Shown: positions 36,512 through 46,947 of the stretch, in pieces
Position numbering within the stretch: the stretch's first letter is position 1
Layout: each line of letters opens with the position of its first letter
Origin: CAVZMO01 sp963776195
GTDB taxonomy: Bacteria > Nitrospirota > Thermodesulfovibrionia > Thermodesulfovibrionales > SM23-35
Assembly (NCBI GenBank): GCA_963776195.1
Contig: CAVZMO010000036.1
Location: forward strand, 131,631 to 195,630
Reading direction: 5' to 3'
Length of the DNA stretch: 64,000 nucleotides
Made by a program: the position numbers and the translations under genes
The notes under the pieces: model-generated
Database searches by the model: none
Told to the model about the DNA's origin: nothing
Seen by the model: only the letters and a program-made list of their open reading frames with translations

Positions 36512-37651
36512 GTGGACAAAAACAATATTAGAATAGTCGGCGTAATCGACGATAGCCCTTTCCATTACGAAACGTGGTCTGGCAGCAGCTACCATTTTTT
36601 CAAAGCTTTGCAAAATGAAGAGGTCCTTGTCGAGGCCATTTCCGCTAAACCGCCGAAATACATGGAGGTAATGTACAAAGTATTGAGTATCCAAAATGAC
36701 ATAGCTATGTGGAGATTTAAATATCATTTAAATACGGGGTATTACTACCAAAGGACAAGGATCGCCAAGAAGAAATTATCCGCGATTCCATCTGATGCAT
36801 TCAACGTAATTCTGCAAATCGGGGCTTGGTATGATCTAAGAAATCATGGCGACAAGATCACCGTATCGTATCACGACGGAAATCTCCATGCGCTTCTGAA
36901 AAGTCCCTTAGGCTATCCCCATATCAGCAATATGGTAATCGAACGAACTTTGAGGCATGAGGCGTCTCTCTATAGGAAGATGGATTTGATCTTTCCCATG
37001 AGCCAGTGGCTGGCCAGATCTTTCATTCATGACTTTGGTGTCGATCCTAAAAAGGTTTATCCTGTGGGTGCTGGCATCAATTTGCCGTACATCCTTGAGC
37101 ATCCGAAAAGATCATATGAAACGCCAAGACTCCTCTTTGTGGGTAAGAATTTTGAGAGAAAGGGAGGTAAATATCTTCTTGAAGCCTTCAAAATTGCAAG
37201 GTCGAAGATCAAGGACATTACTTTGACCATCATTGGCCCGTCATTGGAAAACTTGCCTTTAGGAGTAAGATGCCTTGACTATGTATCCAAAAATAGTCCT
37301 GAAGGTATAGATCGCCTGCTAAGAGAGTATGAGTCAGCCACATTATTTGTTATGCCTTCGTTATACGAACCCTTCGGAATCGTTTTTGCTGAAGCAATGG
37401 CACATAGGTTGCCATGCATAGGAAGTGACATTTGCGCCATCCCTGAAATTATTGATCATGGTTCGACTGGATTTGTCGTGCCTGTGAGAGACAGTAAAGC
37501 TTTGGCTGATAGGATTATTACTCTGGCAAGAAATCCTGACCTATGTGCGTCAATGGGTGAAAAAGGATACAAAAAATATGTGGAGAATTTCACTTGGCAG
37601 ATGGTAATACAAAAAATCATATACAGGATTCAACAATATCTGAACATTTAA
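36512..37651 (+). CDS. Glycosyltransferase, family 4
   Basis: 379 residues from a GTG start with GGAGA upstream. The N-terminal domain is diverged (RIVGVIDDSPFHYETWSGSS). The donor domain is typical: RLLFVGKNFERKGGKYLLEA, LTIIGPSLENLP, and MPSLYEPFGIVFAEAMAHRLP with the EX7E-like pair. It opens a new glycosyltransferase run after the terminator at 36.3 kb. The sugar is not known. Confidence 0.9.
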   Translation: MDKNNIRIVGVIDDSPFHYETWSGSSYHFFKALQNEEVLVEAISAKPPKYMEVMYKVLSIQNDIAMWRFKYHLNTGYYYQRTRIAKKKLSAIPSDAFNVILQIGAWYDLRNHGDKITVSYHDGNLHALLKSPLGYPHISNMVIERTLRHEASLYRKMDLIFPMSQWLARSFIHDFGVDPKKVYPVGAGINLPYILEHPKRSYETPRLLFVGKNFERKGGKYLLEAFKIARSKIKDITLTIIGPSLENLPLGVRCLDYVSKNSPEGIDRLLREYESATLFVMPSLYEPFGIVFAEAMAHRLPCIGSDICAIPEIIDHGSTGFVVPVRDSKALADRIITLARNPDLCASMGEKGYKKYVENFTWQMVIQKIIYRIQQYLNI

Positions 37652-37988
37652 TTGCCAGGAACATGTCTTTGGATGATTCTCCACAAAAGATTTCCGTCAA
37701 TGTAGTCTCAAATGTAGGCCATTCTCGGAATGATAGTCCTATTCGTCATTGCAGAGTCCAGTGCGCCCTGCATTAATTGCTGTTATAAAGACTATTAAGT
37801 AGCTACAATCAGAGCCTACAACCATCGTTGTGCAGCGTTAAAGGAATAGATTTTGGATCGAATAACCTATATGTAAAGAAGCATTGGACGGACTGCATTA
37901 GTCTTATAACGGGCAAGCTGATGTTATGCAGGGTGCAAGGGATATTAGATCTCAAACAATTTATCATCCGTCATGTGCATCTGAAAAT
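37652..37988. other. 337-bp stretch without a recognisable gene
   Basis: Reading frames here are short and unlike any family I recognise. It lies between an intact glycosyltransferase and a broken deacetylase, so it may contain worn remnants of coding sequence. No clear promoter, terminator or repeat was seen. Confidence 0.4.
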
Positions 37989-38959
37989 ATGACTAACTCT
38001 GATCGGCATTCTTCCATTCCCGGAAGGCAAAGATTTTGCGGTTTCTTTTGTTGACGACACCGATCTATCTACAAGGGAGAATACCGAGCCTGTTTACGAA
38101 ATCTTAAATAGCCTGAATATCAAAGGGTACAAAAACTGTCTGGGTATTCAGGCAAAAGAGGACATCTGCGTTTCGCAGGGAGCACGAGAAACCGGTAGAC
38201 TGGCATGTCAGCTCAGGAGCTACTCTCGAAGACAAGGATTACCTGGAATTCATTCTCGGTTTGCAAAAGAGAGGCTTTGAAATTGCACTTCACGGGGTGG
38301 CTGCGGGAAATTCTTACCGGTCCGAAATAATAGATGGTATTGACACTTTTAAATCTATTTTCGGAAGCTATCCAAATATCAATGTCTTTCATGAAAGGAA
38401 TATAGAAAATCTGTATGCCGGAAATTATAAGTTGGATTTCTGGCCGCTTAAATTATTAGAAAAAATAACGGATGACAGCGATTACCAGGGTCATATAGAG
38501 AGTAGTCCATATTTCTGGGGCGATATTGCGAAGGCTAAAATAAAATATATGCGCCTTCCGTTCCACACGATCCCGGAAGTGAATACGTTAAAAGTTAATC
38601 CGAGTATGCCGTTCCATGACCCCAAAAGGTCCTATGTCAATTATTGGTTTGCAAGTTCCGACGGCGCCGACTGCCAACGGTTTAACAGGCTGCTGTCGGA
38701 TGTGAACGTAAGGAGATTGGAGAAGGAAAACGGCGTTTGCCTCATTTACACTCATTTTGCAAAAGGGTTTTGCTACAAAAAAAAAGGCCGGTACGAACTG
38801 AACAAGGAGTTTGTTAACGTTATATCTAATCTGTGCAGATACCCGAACGTATGGTGTCCTACGGCATCCGAGCTTCTCGACAGACTGCTGGCTTGTAAAA
38901 AAGTCTCAATAAAACAAACAGGTTACGATGTCTTTGTCCATAATGAAGGATCTCGATGA
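37989..38959 (+). pseudogene. Polysaccharide-deacetylase-like protein, broken by frameshifts
   Basis: From about 38004 one frame reads FPEGKDFAVSFVDDTDLS and TEPVYEILNSLNIKGYK. At a run of five A (38131-38135) the frame shifts and continues TVWVFRQKRTSAFRREHE, PVDWHVSSGATLEDKDYLEF and then RGFEIALHGVAAGNSYRSEI to the stop near 38959. FVDDTD and the HGV segment resemble the metal motifs of NodB-like deacetylases (second His pair not clear). A possible start is the ATG at 37989, one further shift away. The downstream frame from 38928 (DLDDIESLTLKLAPGI, VIVGRLHAGATIAL) may be its true C-terminus. Confidence 0.65.
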
Positions 38960-39218
38960 TATAGAAAGTCTTACATTAAAGCTTGCACCGGGTATCCGCC
39001 TGACGGAGAAGAATAATGAAACATGTGTCTCAGCTATTCCCGGAAAGGTTATCGTTGGCAGGTTGCATGCAGGTGCAACGATTGCTTTGACAAGCAGCCG
39101 GAGCAGAAATATGACGATACGTAGAACGGAATCCTCCACTATATCCCGCAGAGAAAGAATAAGAATTGAGATTGCTAATTATTATGGCCTACTGAAACAA
39201 AAGAGGTTTAGAAAAACT

Positions 39219-40415
39219 ATGGAAAGAGGCCAGACTTCACATAGAAAGGCTCCAAAATTAATGGGTGGAGATGCTAAGCTGAAAAAAATAAATGTATTGC
39301 ATATTTTAACTTCGCTGGGTATCGGCGGAATAGAAAAATTATTTGTCAGTATGGCAGATTACTGGTCCAAGGATAAATATAATGTCAGCGTTTGTCTTAT
39401 TAATTCGTATACGAAACGTGAAATGGTATATTATGAAGACCTGATGCAGAGTCATTTAAAGGTTTATATGATTGGGAAGAAAAGGCGTGGCAGTGTAGAT
39501 TTAATGATGCCTCATAATCTGTTCAGGCTGCTGAAAGAACTTAACATCCATATTGTGCATACTCATAATATATCTTCAGAGGTTTATAGCAGGATAGCCG
39601 GAATGATGGCGCAGACCCCGATAATTGTTTTTCATCAACATGGGGCTCCAACTGAATTACAACTGAAAGTGAAATCTCTTGATCTGTTGCTTCGAAAACC
39701 GGACAAGATAATTGCCGTTTCACATGATACGAAGAAAATGCTACAAGAAGAACTCAAGATTTCTCAGGATAAAATTGATGTAGTTTATAACGGGATACAA
39801 GAAAGCCCAAACGATTTTCCTGTTACTGAAGGCAGCACGATATTTACGGTCTGTCGGCTGGTTCCGGAAAAGGGTTTACGGTATCTGATTGATGCAATGA
39901 CAAGCGTAAAAGAGAAAATACCTGATGTAAAGTTATTAATAATAGGCGATGGACCAAGCCGCGGGGAGTTGGAGAAACAGGCTATAAAAAACAGTTTGGG
40001 GGAAACAGTATCTTTTGTAGGTTTTCAACAATTTCCTGAAAAAAATTATGACAAATATGATATTTTCGTTCTTCCCTCTTTGGAGGAAGGCTTCGGGCTT
40101 GCGTTGATCGAGGCCATGTCTTACGGCAAACCTGTCATAGCGACTCGAACAGGGGGTATTCCTGAAATAATAGAAGATGGGGTAAATGGGATATTAGTTC
40201 CCCCAAAAGACCATAAAGCTCTGGCAAACGCGCTGGTAAGCTTGCTGAGTGATACTGACCTGCGCAAAAGGTTGGCGCTCGAAGGGCAACGCAGGTCTCA
40301 ACTGTTTACTGTAAACAAAATGGTTTGTAAGATCGAAGATACTTATGAAGGATTAATAAAACAAAAAATGAACCTTGCTTATGACGGGAAAAATAAATAT
40401 TGGAGACATTTATAA
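39219..40415 (+). CDS. Glycosyltransferase, family 4
   Basis: About 398 residues from the ATG at 39219 (AGAGG upstream; an ATG at 39261 is an alternative). The frame is open further upstream, but that part does not look like a glycosyltransferase. The GT-B core starts KINVLHILTSLGIGGIEKLF, with HIVHTHNISSEVYSRIA and VVYNGIQE. The donor domain has TVCRLVPEKGLRYLIDA, LLIIGDGPSRGEL and the EX7E motif in PSLEEGFGLALIEAMSYGKP. It is intact and typical in length. Confidence 0.9.
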   Translation: MERGQTSHRKAPKLMGGDAKLKKINVLHILTSLGIGGIEKLFVSMADYWSKDKYNVSVCLINSYTKREMVYYEDLMQSHLKVYMIGKKRRGSVDLMMPHNLFRLLKELNIHIVHTHNISSEVYSRIAGMMAQTPIIVFHQHGAPTELQLKVKSLDLLLRKPDKIIAVSHDTKKMLQEELKISQDKIDVVYNGIQESPNDFPVTEGSTIFTVCRLVPEKGLRYLIDAMTSVKEKIPDVKLLIIGDGPSRGELEKQAIKNSLGETVSFVGFQQFPEKNYDKYDIFVLPSLEEGFGLALIEAMSYGKPVIATRTGGIPEIIEDGVNGILVPPKDHKALANALVSLLSDTDLRKRLALEGQRRSQLFTVNKMVCKIEDTYEGLIKQKMNLAYDGKNKYWRHL

Positions 40416-40459
40416 AATGGGAGTTTGTATCTCTTGGGTGTCGGTCAAGCTGCTAATTT

Positions 40460-41506
40460 GTGACTAAGATGAAAGAATCAGCATTTAAATTATATTTCGT
40501 GTTCGTCGTAAGCTTTTTTTTGCATCTGCCTGAAAGGATACCTCTTCTGGGAATGCTGAAGTTTGATTTAGTCTTGATCGTTTTGATTTTCATACTGCTT
40601 ACACTCGGCAAAACGAGCCATGACTCCGAAAGGAACGAGAGCGATACAGGTAAAATTCTAAAAATCTTAATGTTATATGTTGTAATATCTCTCCCACTCG
40701 CGCAATGGCCGGGAACCGTCCTTCGTGCAGGTATACCTAATTTCATAAAAGTTGTCATATTTTTTTATTTTACTGTTTCCCTTATTACCACCGAAGAGCG
40801 TTTAAAGAAATTCATTTCTCTTTTTATCCTATGCCAGACTTTCCGCATCATTGAACCTCTCTATCTTCACATAACTAATGGGTATTGGGGGTCTGCTACC
40901 ACCATGGGCGGTGAAATAATGGACAGATTAGCCGGGGCGCCTCATGATGTGGTCAATCCAAACGGATTAGCTTTCGTCATTACATCGGTAATCCCGTTCT
41001 TTCATTATTTAAGTTTATCGTCGTCTTTCAAATATAAAATACTTTATCTTAGTTTGCTGCCTCTATTTCTCTACGCATTGGTGTTAACTGCTTCAAGAAC
41101 AGGTTTTTTAGCTTTGGGTATTGTTCTGATAAACTTTGTTTTCAGAAGCAGAAAGAAACTCTTACTCATAATTATGTTGATCATCGGATCGGCAATTGTT
41201 TATTCAAATTTGAGCGACCTCCAAAAAGACAGATATCTTTCCATATACGAACATGATGTCCCGGGCGGTAAAACAGCAAAGGGAAGACTTGACGGGGACA
41301 TTCAAGATTTTAACGTCGCTATGGAGAAGCCGATAGTAGGTCACGGCCTTGGTAACTTCTGCAGAGGCAAATCTTTATGCCACGGGAAACTGGCAGGTTT
41401 CACATTTTCTATATACGGAGATCTTGCAAGAACTCGGATTCATCGGATTAATAATCTTTCTGTTTTACATAAAATCAATGATTTCAAATCTTCGCAGTGC
41501 GGCTAA
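40460..41506 (+). CDS. O-antigen ligase/polymerase family protein (Wzy type), N-terminal part (frameshifted)
   Basis: A multi-spanning membrane protein with at least eight hydrophobic helices (for example LYFVFVVSFFLHLP, LVLIVLIFILL, VVIFFYFTVSLI). The Wzy_C region lies around residues 200-290, with LVLTASRTGFLALGIVLI and the loop ending in PIVGHGLGNF. At about 41350 the frame is lost, and the residues after GHGLGNF (CRGKSLCHGK) are artefactual. The second half continues in the next frame. The protein polymerises repeat units or ligates the chain on the periplasmic side. Confidence 0.87.
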   Translation: MTKMKESAFKLYFVFVVSFFLHLPERIPLLGMLKFDLVLIVLIFILLTLGKTSHDSERNESDTGKILKILMLYVVISLPLAQWPGTVLRAGIPNFIKVVIFFYFTVSLITTEERLKKFISLFILCQTFRIIEPLYLHITNGYWGSATTMGGEIMDRLAGAPHDVVNPNGLAFVITSVIPFFHYLSLSSSFKYKILYLSLLPLFLYALVLTASRTGFLALGIVLINFVFRSRKKLLLIIMLIIGSAIVYSNLSDLQKDRYLSIYEHDVPGGKTAKGRLDGDIQDFNVAMEKPIVGHGLGNFCRGKSLCHGKLAGFTFSIYGDLARTRIHRINNLSVLHKINDFKSSQCG

Positions 41507-41783
41507 ACAAATAAAGAATGATATACAAAATAATGTTTACCTGCTGAATATCAGTTATGCAATGCTTGTTTGGTTCTGGATGAATTTTCTTTACAGCCTT
41601 GCGAGTTATGGGTTATCAAGCTACGAGTGGTATCTATTTGGCGGACTTTCAGTGGCACTCAAAAATATCGCTGATGCAAAAGCTTATGATGAATCAATTA
41701 ATGAGAGTTATTCGGCTGAAAAAACCTCTATACTTCTGACTGAAGATGTAACGCTAGCCCAAGGGGCTCAAGCGAGCTTGTAG
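41349..41783 (+). CDS. O-antigen ligase/polymerase, C-terminal part
   Basis: This frame continues the Wzy-type protein: AEANLYATGNWQVSHFLYTE and ILQELGFIGLIIFLFYIKSM, typical of the last loop and helices of the family, then MLVWFWMNFLYSLASYGLSS. Joined to the first part it gives about 440 residues. The shift lies between about 41350 and 41365, near GGTAACTTCTGC. A separate start is unlikely. Confidence 0.8.
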   Translation: MVTSAEANLYATGNWQVSHFLYTEILQELGFIGLIIFLFYIKSMISNLRSAAKQIKNDIQNNVYLLNISYAMLVWFWMNFLYSLASYGLSSYEWYLFGGLSVALKNIADAKAYDESINESYSAEKTSILLTEDVTLAQGAQASL

Positions 41784-41823
41784 CTGTAAGGCGCCTCCGG
41801 CTTCTGCCTGCGGAGTATAACCT

Positions 41824-42971
41824 GTGAACAGGATGGTAAGAATATTGGCAGTTATCAGGTACCCTATAGGGGGCATAAGAACTTATCTCAAATATATGTA
41901 TGGTAATTTGGATAAAAGAAAATATTCATTTGTAATACTTACAGTGCCGAACGATGAAACAAAAATAATTAAAGAGGATCTGAGAGACTTTATTATAGAA
42001 ATAATAGAGGTAAAAGGAAGAAGCTTTCTGTTGTCATTTGGCTATCAGATTTTCGTAACATTACTCAGGAAAAAGATTGACATTATTCATTCTCAAGGAG
42101 CCTCTTCCGGTATCCTTGCATCTGTTATTAATGTTTTATTTAGAGTCCCTCATATAGTTACTCTTCATGAAACTTTTGAAGAAAACATGGTAAAAGGAAA
42201 AATTAGTATCTTAAAAAGAAAGATGATTTCGTATCTTTTTTCAAAGGCGACTTTTTTGAACACAGTTAGCGACGATGCAAAAATTAATCTAGTCAGTATG
42301 TTTCCAGAATTGAAGAAATCCATGGGAAAGATCGTCGTCATCAAAAATGGAGTCGATACAGCTATTTTAGTGAACCTCATTCGAACCATAAATGCATATA
42401 TGATATCGATGGAATTCGTAAAGACACTTTTGTAATCGGCTACCTGGGCCGCTATATGCCTGAAAAAGGTTTTTTAGTTTTAGTCGATGCAATTGATATC
42501 CTAAGCAAAAAAATAAAGAAATTAAGGTATTAGCATTGGGGTGGGGTGCTTTTATCAGAGAATATCAGGCATATATCAGGGAAAAGGGATTAACTGAATA
42601 CTTTGTCTTTATTGAATTCCAGTCAGATGTGAGATGGATATTACGCCAGATTAATTTGCTGGCAATCCCTTCATTCAGAGAAGCTTTCGGTCTCGTAGCA
42701 GTGGAAGGTCTTGTTTCAGGCACACCTATCATAGCTTCCAACTGTATCGGGTTGAGGGAAGTGCTAAAAGACACTCCCGCAAGGACGTTTGAGACTGGCA
42801 ACTCAAATGCCCTTGCCAGCGATATTCGAAAATTATGAAAATTTCGCAAAAAAACAGGACTCATTAAACTTTATTTCGATCGCAAAAGAAAGATTTGATA
42901 TTAAAAGGGCTGTAAAAAAATTGGAGCTATTATTTGAAAGTGCCGAGAAAAATGGAGAATTACAAATGTGA
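41824..42971 (+). pseudogene. Glycosyltransferase family 4, broken into four frames
   Basis: N-terminal domain 41824-42360 (ILAVIRYPIGGIRTYLKYMY, IIHSQGASSGILAS, VVIKNGVDT), then one frame over TFVIGYLGRYMPEKGFLVLV from about 42425, then VLALGWGAFIREYQAYIREK and the EX7E-like PSFREAFGLVAVEGLVSGTP (42536-42830), and finally NYENFAKKQDSLNFISIAKE to the TGA at 42971. At least three one-base shifts are present; one is next to an AAAAAAA run near 42508. As written it cannot make an enzyme. Confidence 0.8.
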
Positions 42972-43011
42972 CATTAATTCAAAAGATAGTAGATCCCTAC
43001 TGCGTGATTAA

Positions 43012-43987
43012 ATGAACCCCATCTGGATAACTTGGGAACGTCAGAGAAGAAACAGTGAACTGTGCCGGAGCTTTCGGCTTCAAATTGTATGAGTTATCAG
43101 AAATTGGAAGGCTCGATAATCGTTTCCAAAAGTATATTCAGTCGGAATTTTTAAAACCTTATTCATATTATATCGGGAAAAACCAAAACTCGTTTTTTGC
43201 CAAAATCCTTCTATCGTTTTATCCTTTTTACTAGTCTTGGTCAAACTTCTAACTAGCATCAGGGTCTGCGTCGACTGTCATTATGCTGGCATCTTTCCTT
43301 ATGAAGGCAGGTCACGAATATTGAATTATATAGCACGATATATTCAGAAGAAAGCGGACTTAACTATTGTGACAAATGAAACCCTGAACAACATGTTGAA
43401 ATGAATGGCGGCCGAGCCTTTGTTTTGCCTGACAAGATCCCGATATCGCCGGCAGGAATCCCAGGAGACTTAAAGGCAAAATAAATATACTTTTTATATG
43501 TACTTATGCCAGCGATGAACCTTATCAATTAGTCTTTGACGCTGCTCGAAATATTGACCCACACATTTTTATTTATGTGACTGGGAATTATAAAGAACAT
43601 GCAATCAATAAGAACACTTTGCCTGCCAATGTTGTTCTTACAGGTTATATTTCTGACGACGAATATGAGGAAATGCTGCATTCAGTGGACATAACGATTG
43701 ACTTGACCAGCCGGGAAAACTGTTTAGTATGCGGGGCCTATGAATCTGTTGCGGCCGAGAAACCAATGATCCTTTCAAATACTGAAGCTCTTAGAGATTA
43801 TTTCAGTATGGGAGCAGTATATACGGATCATACAAGCGAGCCTCTTAAAAAAGCCATTGAAGAGATTATCAAAAGAAAAGATGAATTAAGAGAACAAATA
43901 AGAGAATTGAAAAAGATAAGAACTGCGGAGTGGAAGGAAAGGAAGAAAGACTTGGATATCTTTTTGAACAGTTTCGATAAAACTTAG
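43012..43987 (+). pseudogene. Second broken glycosyltransferase
   Basis: Pieces in different frames: MNPIWITWERQRRNSELC at 43012, then FKLYELSEIGRLDNRFQKYI, then near 43270 VDCHYAGIFPYEGRSRILNY and KKADLTIVTNETLNNML, then NGGRAFVLPDKIP, and finally the long frame to 43987 with INILFICTYASDEPYQLVFD and DITIDLTSRENCLVCGAYES. The order matches glycosyltransferases that start with WITWExQRRN. At least five indels and one possible internal deletion are needed, so this one looks truly degenerate. Confidence 0.7.
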
Positions 43988-44517
43988 CTACATATAATAA
44001 GCTAATACTTATTCTTCAGACCGAAAAAACAGAGCAGCAATGAGATGTTGCAGAACAGATGCAGTCTCTTAAAAATTAATATAAAAAAGGGCATTTATAA
44101 ATTTCTCACATTCTTAATGATTGATTATTTGATATTAGTATAGGTAAATCCATACTATATTATCATAAAAGCGTTACAACTTTTTAAATATATCAAGTAC
44201 TTATAAATATTTATTTTTTGGCATCTCTTTTGCTAATTAAACTAAACAAGTTTTACAAGTTCGTGCTTATAATCACAGTTTTTTATATTGATTTATTATA
44301 AATTATAGATGATGAATTAAATTTTAATGTATGTGCAATTAATGTCTAATAATAATGTCCAATATGTTATTAGAACGACATTATAAAATTGATGATGTTT
44401 GTCAGGCATCTGTTCTTTATCAGAAGATTTTTTAAGATACTTAATGGAATAAAAATAAATTCAAATAAGGCAGCAGGTAATGCAAAAATAAAAATTTTAC
44501 ACGATGGAGGATCATAT
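43988..44517. other. A+T-rich intergenic region without genes
   Basis: About 530 bases, strikingly A+T-rich compared with the flanks, with no reading frame of interest and no clear terminator. It separates the last glycosyltransferase remnant from a secreted-protein gene and could contain a promoter or be the scar of a rearrangement. Confidence 0.5.
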
Positions 44518-45623
44518 ATGTTTAAACTAAGAAAGGTATCAGGTCTTACAGCTTTAATTATTCTTTTTGTGTTGTCCTTTACTTTGGAGGGCCAAACGGC
44601 ACCCGTTATAAACAATGTGAATGGTACGTTCAGTCAAGGCAGTTACACGTTACTCTAATGGTTCAGGTTTTGGCACAAAGACCAATGCCAAACCCTATCT
44701 ATGGGCCGATTTCAATTCGTCTTTAACTCCATCCAGCCTCGGCAGACAACACATGGGACGACACCTATCAGGTTAAATATCAGGCAGGATGTGGGCCAGA
44801 TGGTAGTGGATGCGCCATAGACGATAACCCCACGCCTGGCGACGGTCCTCAGTGCTATGGTCAGATCAAGGGAGATTTTGGAGCGGGATATATTAACACG
44901 CTTAGTCAGAAAAGTTATATCTACAGGAAAACAGAAACATAATTGCAATCAGTAGCTATAATCTCAAAATACTTAGACTTTGGCCCTACAATGCCGGTAC
45001 TGGCCCTAATACATACATAGGCGTACGGGAATGGCAGACACGGAAGGGTTGGCGATGGGCCTTACTGTTGGTCGTTAAATGAAATTGGCAAACAGACGAA
45101 ATTGGATAACGGAGGATATTTTATTTCAGGCTAATACTACTCTATCGGGTAAAGATGGGGTATTGAAGCAGTATACGGATAGTACCATATTTATATAATT
45201 GTGGTACTGGTGGAGATGGTACGCATGACTGGAAGATGCGATGCGCAAGATAATTATGATATGACTGATATGCTTATCGTTCATGCTATTATAGCCAATA
45301 CTCCAACCTGGAATGGATCAATTCACTATTATTATGATGATCTCTACTTGGATGATACGTGGTCAAGAGTGATGATCTGTGCTGGTTCTACGTGGTCCAA
45401 CAGAGGCCATTGCGAGATTCAGATACCTACCGCATGGAGTGGTACGAACGCTTCAATAGTTGTTCACCCGGGGACTTTTGCCAATGGAAATACTGCCTAT
45501 TTATATGTGGTGGACGCCAATAACAACGCAAGTAGTGGCTGTCAAATTACGATTGGCAGCAGTGGAACGAAAGTTTGTGGTGTTGCGGCGCCTTCTGCAC
45601 CCTTTCTAAATCCTATACCGTAA
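44518..45623 (+). pseudogene. Secreted protein with IPT/Ig-like start, broken by frameshifts
   Basis: The ATG at 44518 follows ATGGAGGATC. A signal peptide (SGLTALIILFVLSFTLEGQT) leads to APVINNVNGTFSQGSYT. The next pieces in other frames read SGFGTKTNAKPYLWADFNSS and CYGQIKGDFGAGYINTLSQK, then a run to the stop at 45623 with SIHYYYDDLYLDDTWSRVMI and EIQIPTAWSGTNASIVVHPG. I recognise the general style (surface proteins with an Ig/IPT-like start and a lectin-like fold) but not a named family. At least three indels are present. Confidence 0.6.
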
Positions 45624-46004
45624 GTTTGGTTATCACAAATCTGCGCTGAAAATGCCTCCTCTCCTTTGTCCTCCCACCAAGGGAGAGGGGACTATTTTTG
45701 TTTCCCTCTGTTGAGGAGTGTGTTCATATTTTCGTGCCCCTTTGTGAGCGGAAAGCTCGACCCCTTTCAGAAGTGACTCATAGCTCCTGTCCACACGAGA
45801 ATATAGAGGGTAGTTTTCTTTAATTTAATAACACGAAAAATGCATTTGCCCTAAATGATCGGCCGTCCTGTGTGTGTCAAATCCTTGATAATGGAGAATT
45901 CAGGTATTTTTCGGTATTATAGGGGTGTTGCATAAAAGCATGAGGCTTGCTTTGATATTTTGGGAACATCTGTCATAATGAATAATCTTTGGAAGCTGTG
46001 AAAA
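45624..46004. other. Intergenic region before the FN3 lipoprotein
   Basis: It holds a CCTCTCC...GGAGAGG pair around 45659-45690 followed by a short T-run, a possible terminator for the broken secreted-protein gene. It also holds a possible promoter near its right end. No reading frame of interest is present. Confidence 0.4.
45951..45979 (+). promoter_or_regulatory. Possible sigma-70-type promoter of the FN3 lipoprotein gene
   Basis: TTTGAT and CATAAT are 17 bases apart and lie 26 bases before the ATG at 46005. The match is moderate and rests on consensus only. Confidence 0.3.
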
Positions 46005-46391
46005 ATGAGGAAGGTATCAATTTTTTTTGGGGTGCTTTTGTTTGTCATGATGGCGGTAGGCTGTGGCGGCGGTGGCGGTGAAAAAAATGCAAACAATCCT
46101 CCTGCTAACTCCGCTGCGCTTTCCTGGAAGCCTCCCAGCACGCGCGTAAACGGGTCTCCTCTTACCGACCTGGCCGGATTTAGAATATACTACGGTAAGT
46201 CACCTGATGACTTCAATAGTCCGGAAAAACTCGTATCATTTCAGGTCACCAAAGAGGAGGCATGCAAGCCTGCTTGCCGCTATACAGTCAAAGATCTTGC
46301 TGCCGGCAGATACTATTTTGCCGTAACTGCCTATGATAAAGACGGAAATGAGAGTCCCTTTTCTAATATCCAGGATAAAGAAATTAAATAA
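46005..46391 (+). CDS. Lipoprotein with one fibronectin type III domain
   Basis: 128 residues. A signal peptide ends in a lipobox (MMAVGC) followed by a Gly-rich linker, then one FN3 domain (SAALSWKPPSTRVNGSPLTD, FRIYYGKSPDDF, YYFAVTAYDKDGNESPFSN). The FN3 domain is of the same kind as those at the N-termini of the two giant minus-strand proteins. It is probably periplasmic or outer-membrane bound. No binding partner can be named. Confidence 0.85.
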   Translation: MRKVSIFFGVLLFVMMAVGCGGGGGEKNANNPPANSAALSWKPPSTRVNGSPLTDLAGFRIYYGKSPDDFNSPEKLVSFQVTKEEACKPACRYTVKDLAAGRYYFAVTAYDKDGNESPFSNIQDKEIK

Positions 46392-46470
46392 GCGTGGCAA
46401 TATGTCTGTCGTCAAGAAAAAACTTTCGTTCTCAGCGGAATTCTGTCTAGACTAATAGTCGTGTTTGTCT

Positions 46471-46737
46471 ATGGAGTTTGGATGGAGCCATACAGTTGAA
46501 ACTGATCATGTATATATACGTGATTCAAATTTGGGAGAGATTTTAAGAGGCAAAAGAATAGTTCAGCTTTCTGACCTTCACATTAAGGAGATTGGCGAAC
46601 GAGAACGTCAGGTACTAAAGATTTTAGTGTCAAGACAAAGTGAAAATGTCCGGTTTAACGCTGCAACCTCAATCAGCTTTTCCAGCCGATTTTGCCTTTT
46701 GTCAAACAACTTGGTATTCAATTTTCTCCAGGGGTGA
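46471..46737 (+). pseudogene. Truncated metallophosphoesterase N-terminus
   Basis: The first 50 residues (RGKRIVQLSDLHIKEIGERE, then RQVLKIL) match the start of calcineurin-like phosphoesterases of the YaeI type, with the metal-binding DLH. After about 46627 the match is lost. The remaining metal-binding motifs (GD, GNH, H) are absent. The break coincides with TGTCAAGACAAAGTGAAAAT, which could be the edge of an old insertion. No ribosome-binding site is clear. Confidence 0.6.
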
Positions 46738-46887
46738 TCAACTGAGGGACAAATAGAAATCTCAACCTAAAGAAGATTCACAGGCTGTTGATATTTATCG
46801 TAAATCCTAAGAAAAAAGTAGTCTTGTATCTGGATCATATAAGATTGGTCAAACAGGTGGAAGTGCCGTAAAAAAAGATCGACACTA

Positions 46888-46933
46888 AAGGCAGTCAGCC
46901 AGAGAAATTATCCGGCTGACTGCCTTGTTTTTT
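46888..46933 (+). terminator. Strong intrinsic terminator between convergent genes
   Basis: AAGGCAGTCAGCC (46888-46900) and GGCTGACTGCCTT (46914-46926) form a perfect 13-bp stem, followed by GTTTTTT. It ends plus-strand transcription here. The same hairpin lies just past the stop of the minus-strand gene at 46948 and may also serve that direction. Confidence 0.8.
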
Positions 46934-46947
46934 CACTTCATTGAAGC

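Noticed and set aside
38928..39218. Long N-terminal extension of the GT4 protein at 39219
   Set aside because: The residues do not resemble a glycosyltransferase and fit better as the frameshifted end of the deacetylase-like gene.
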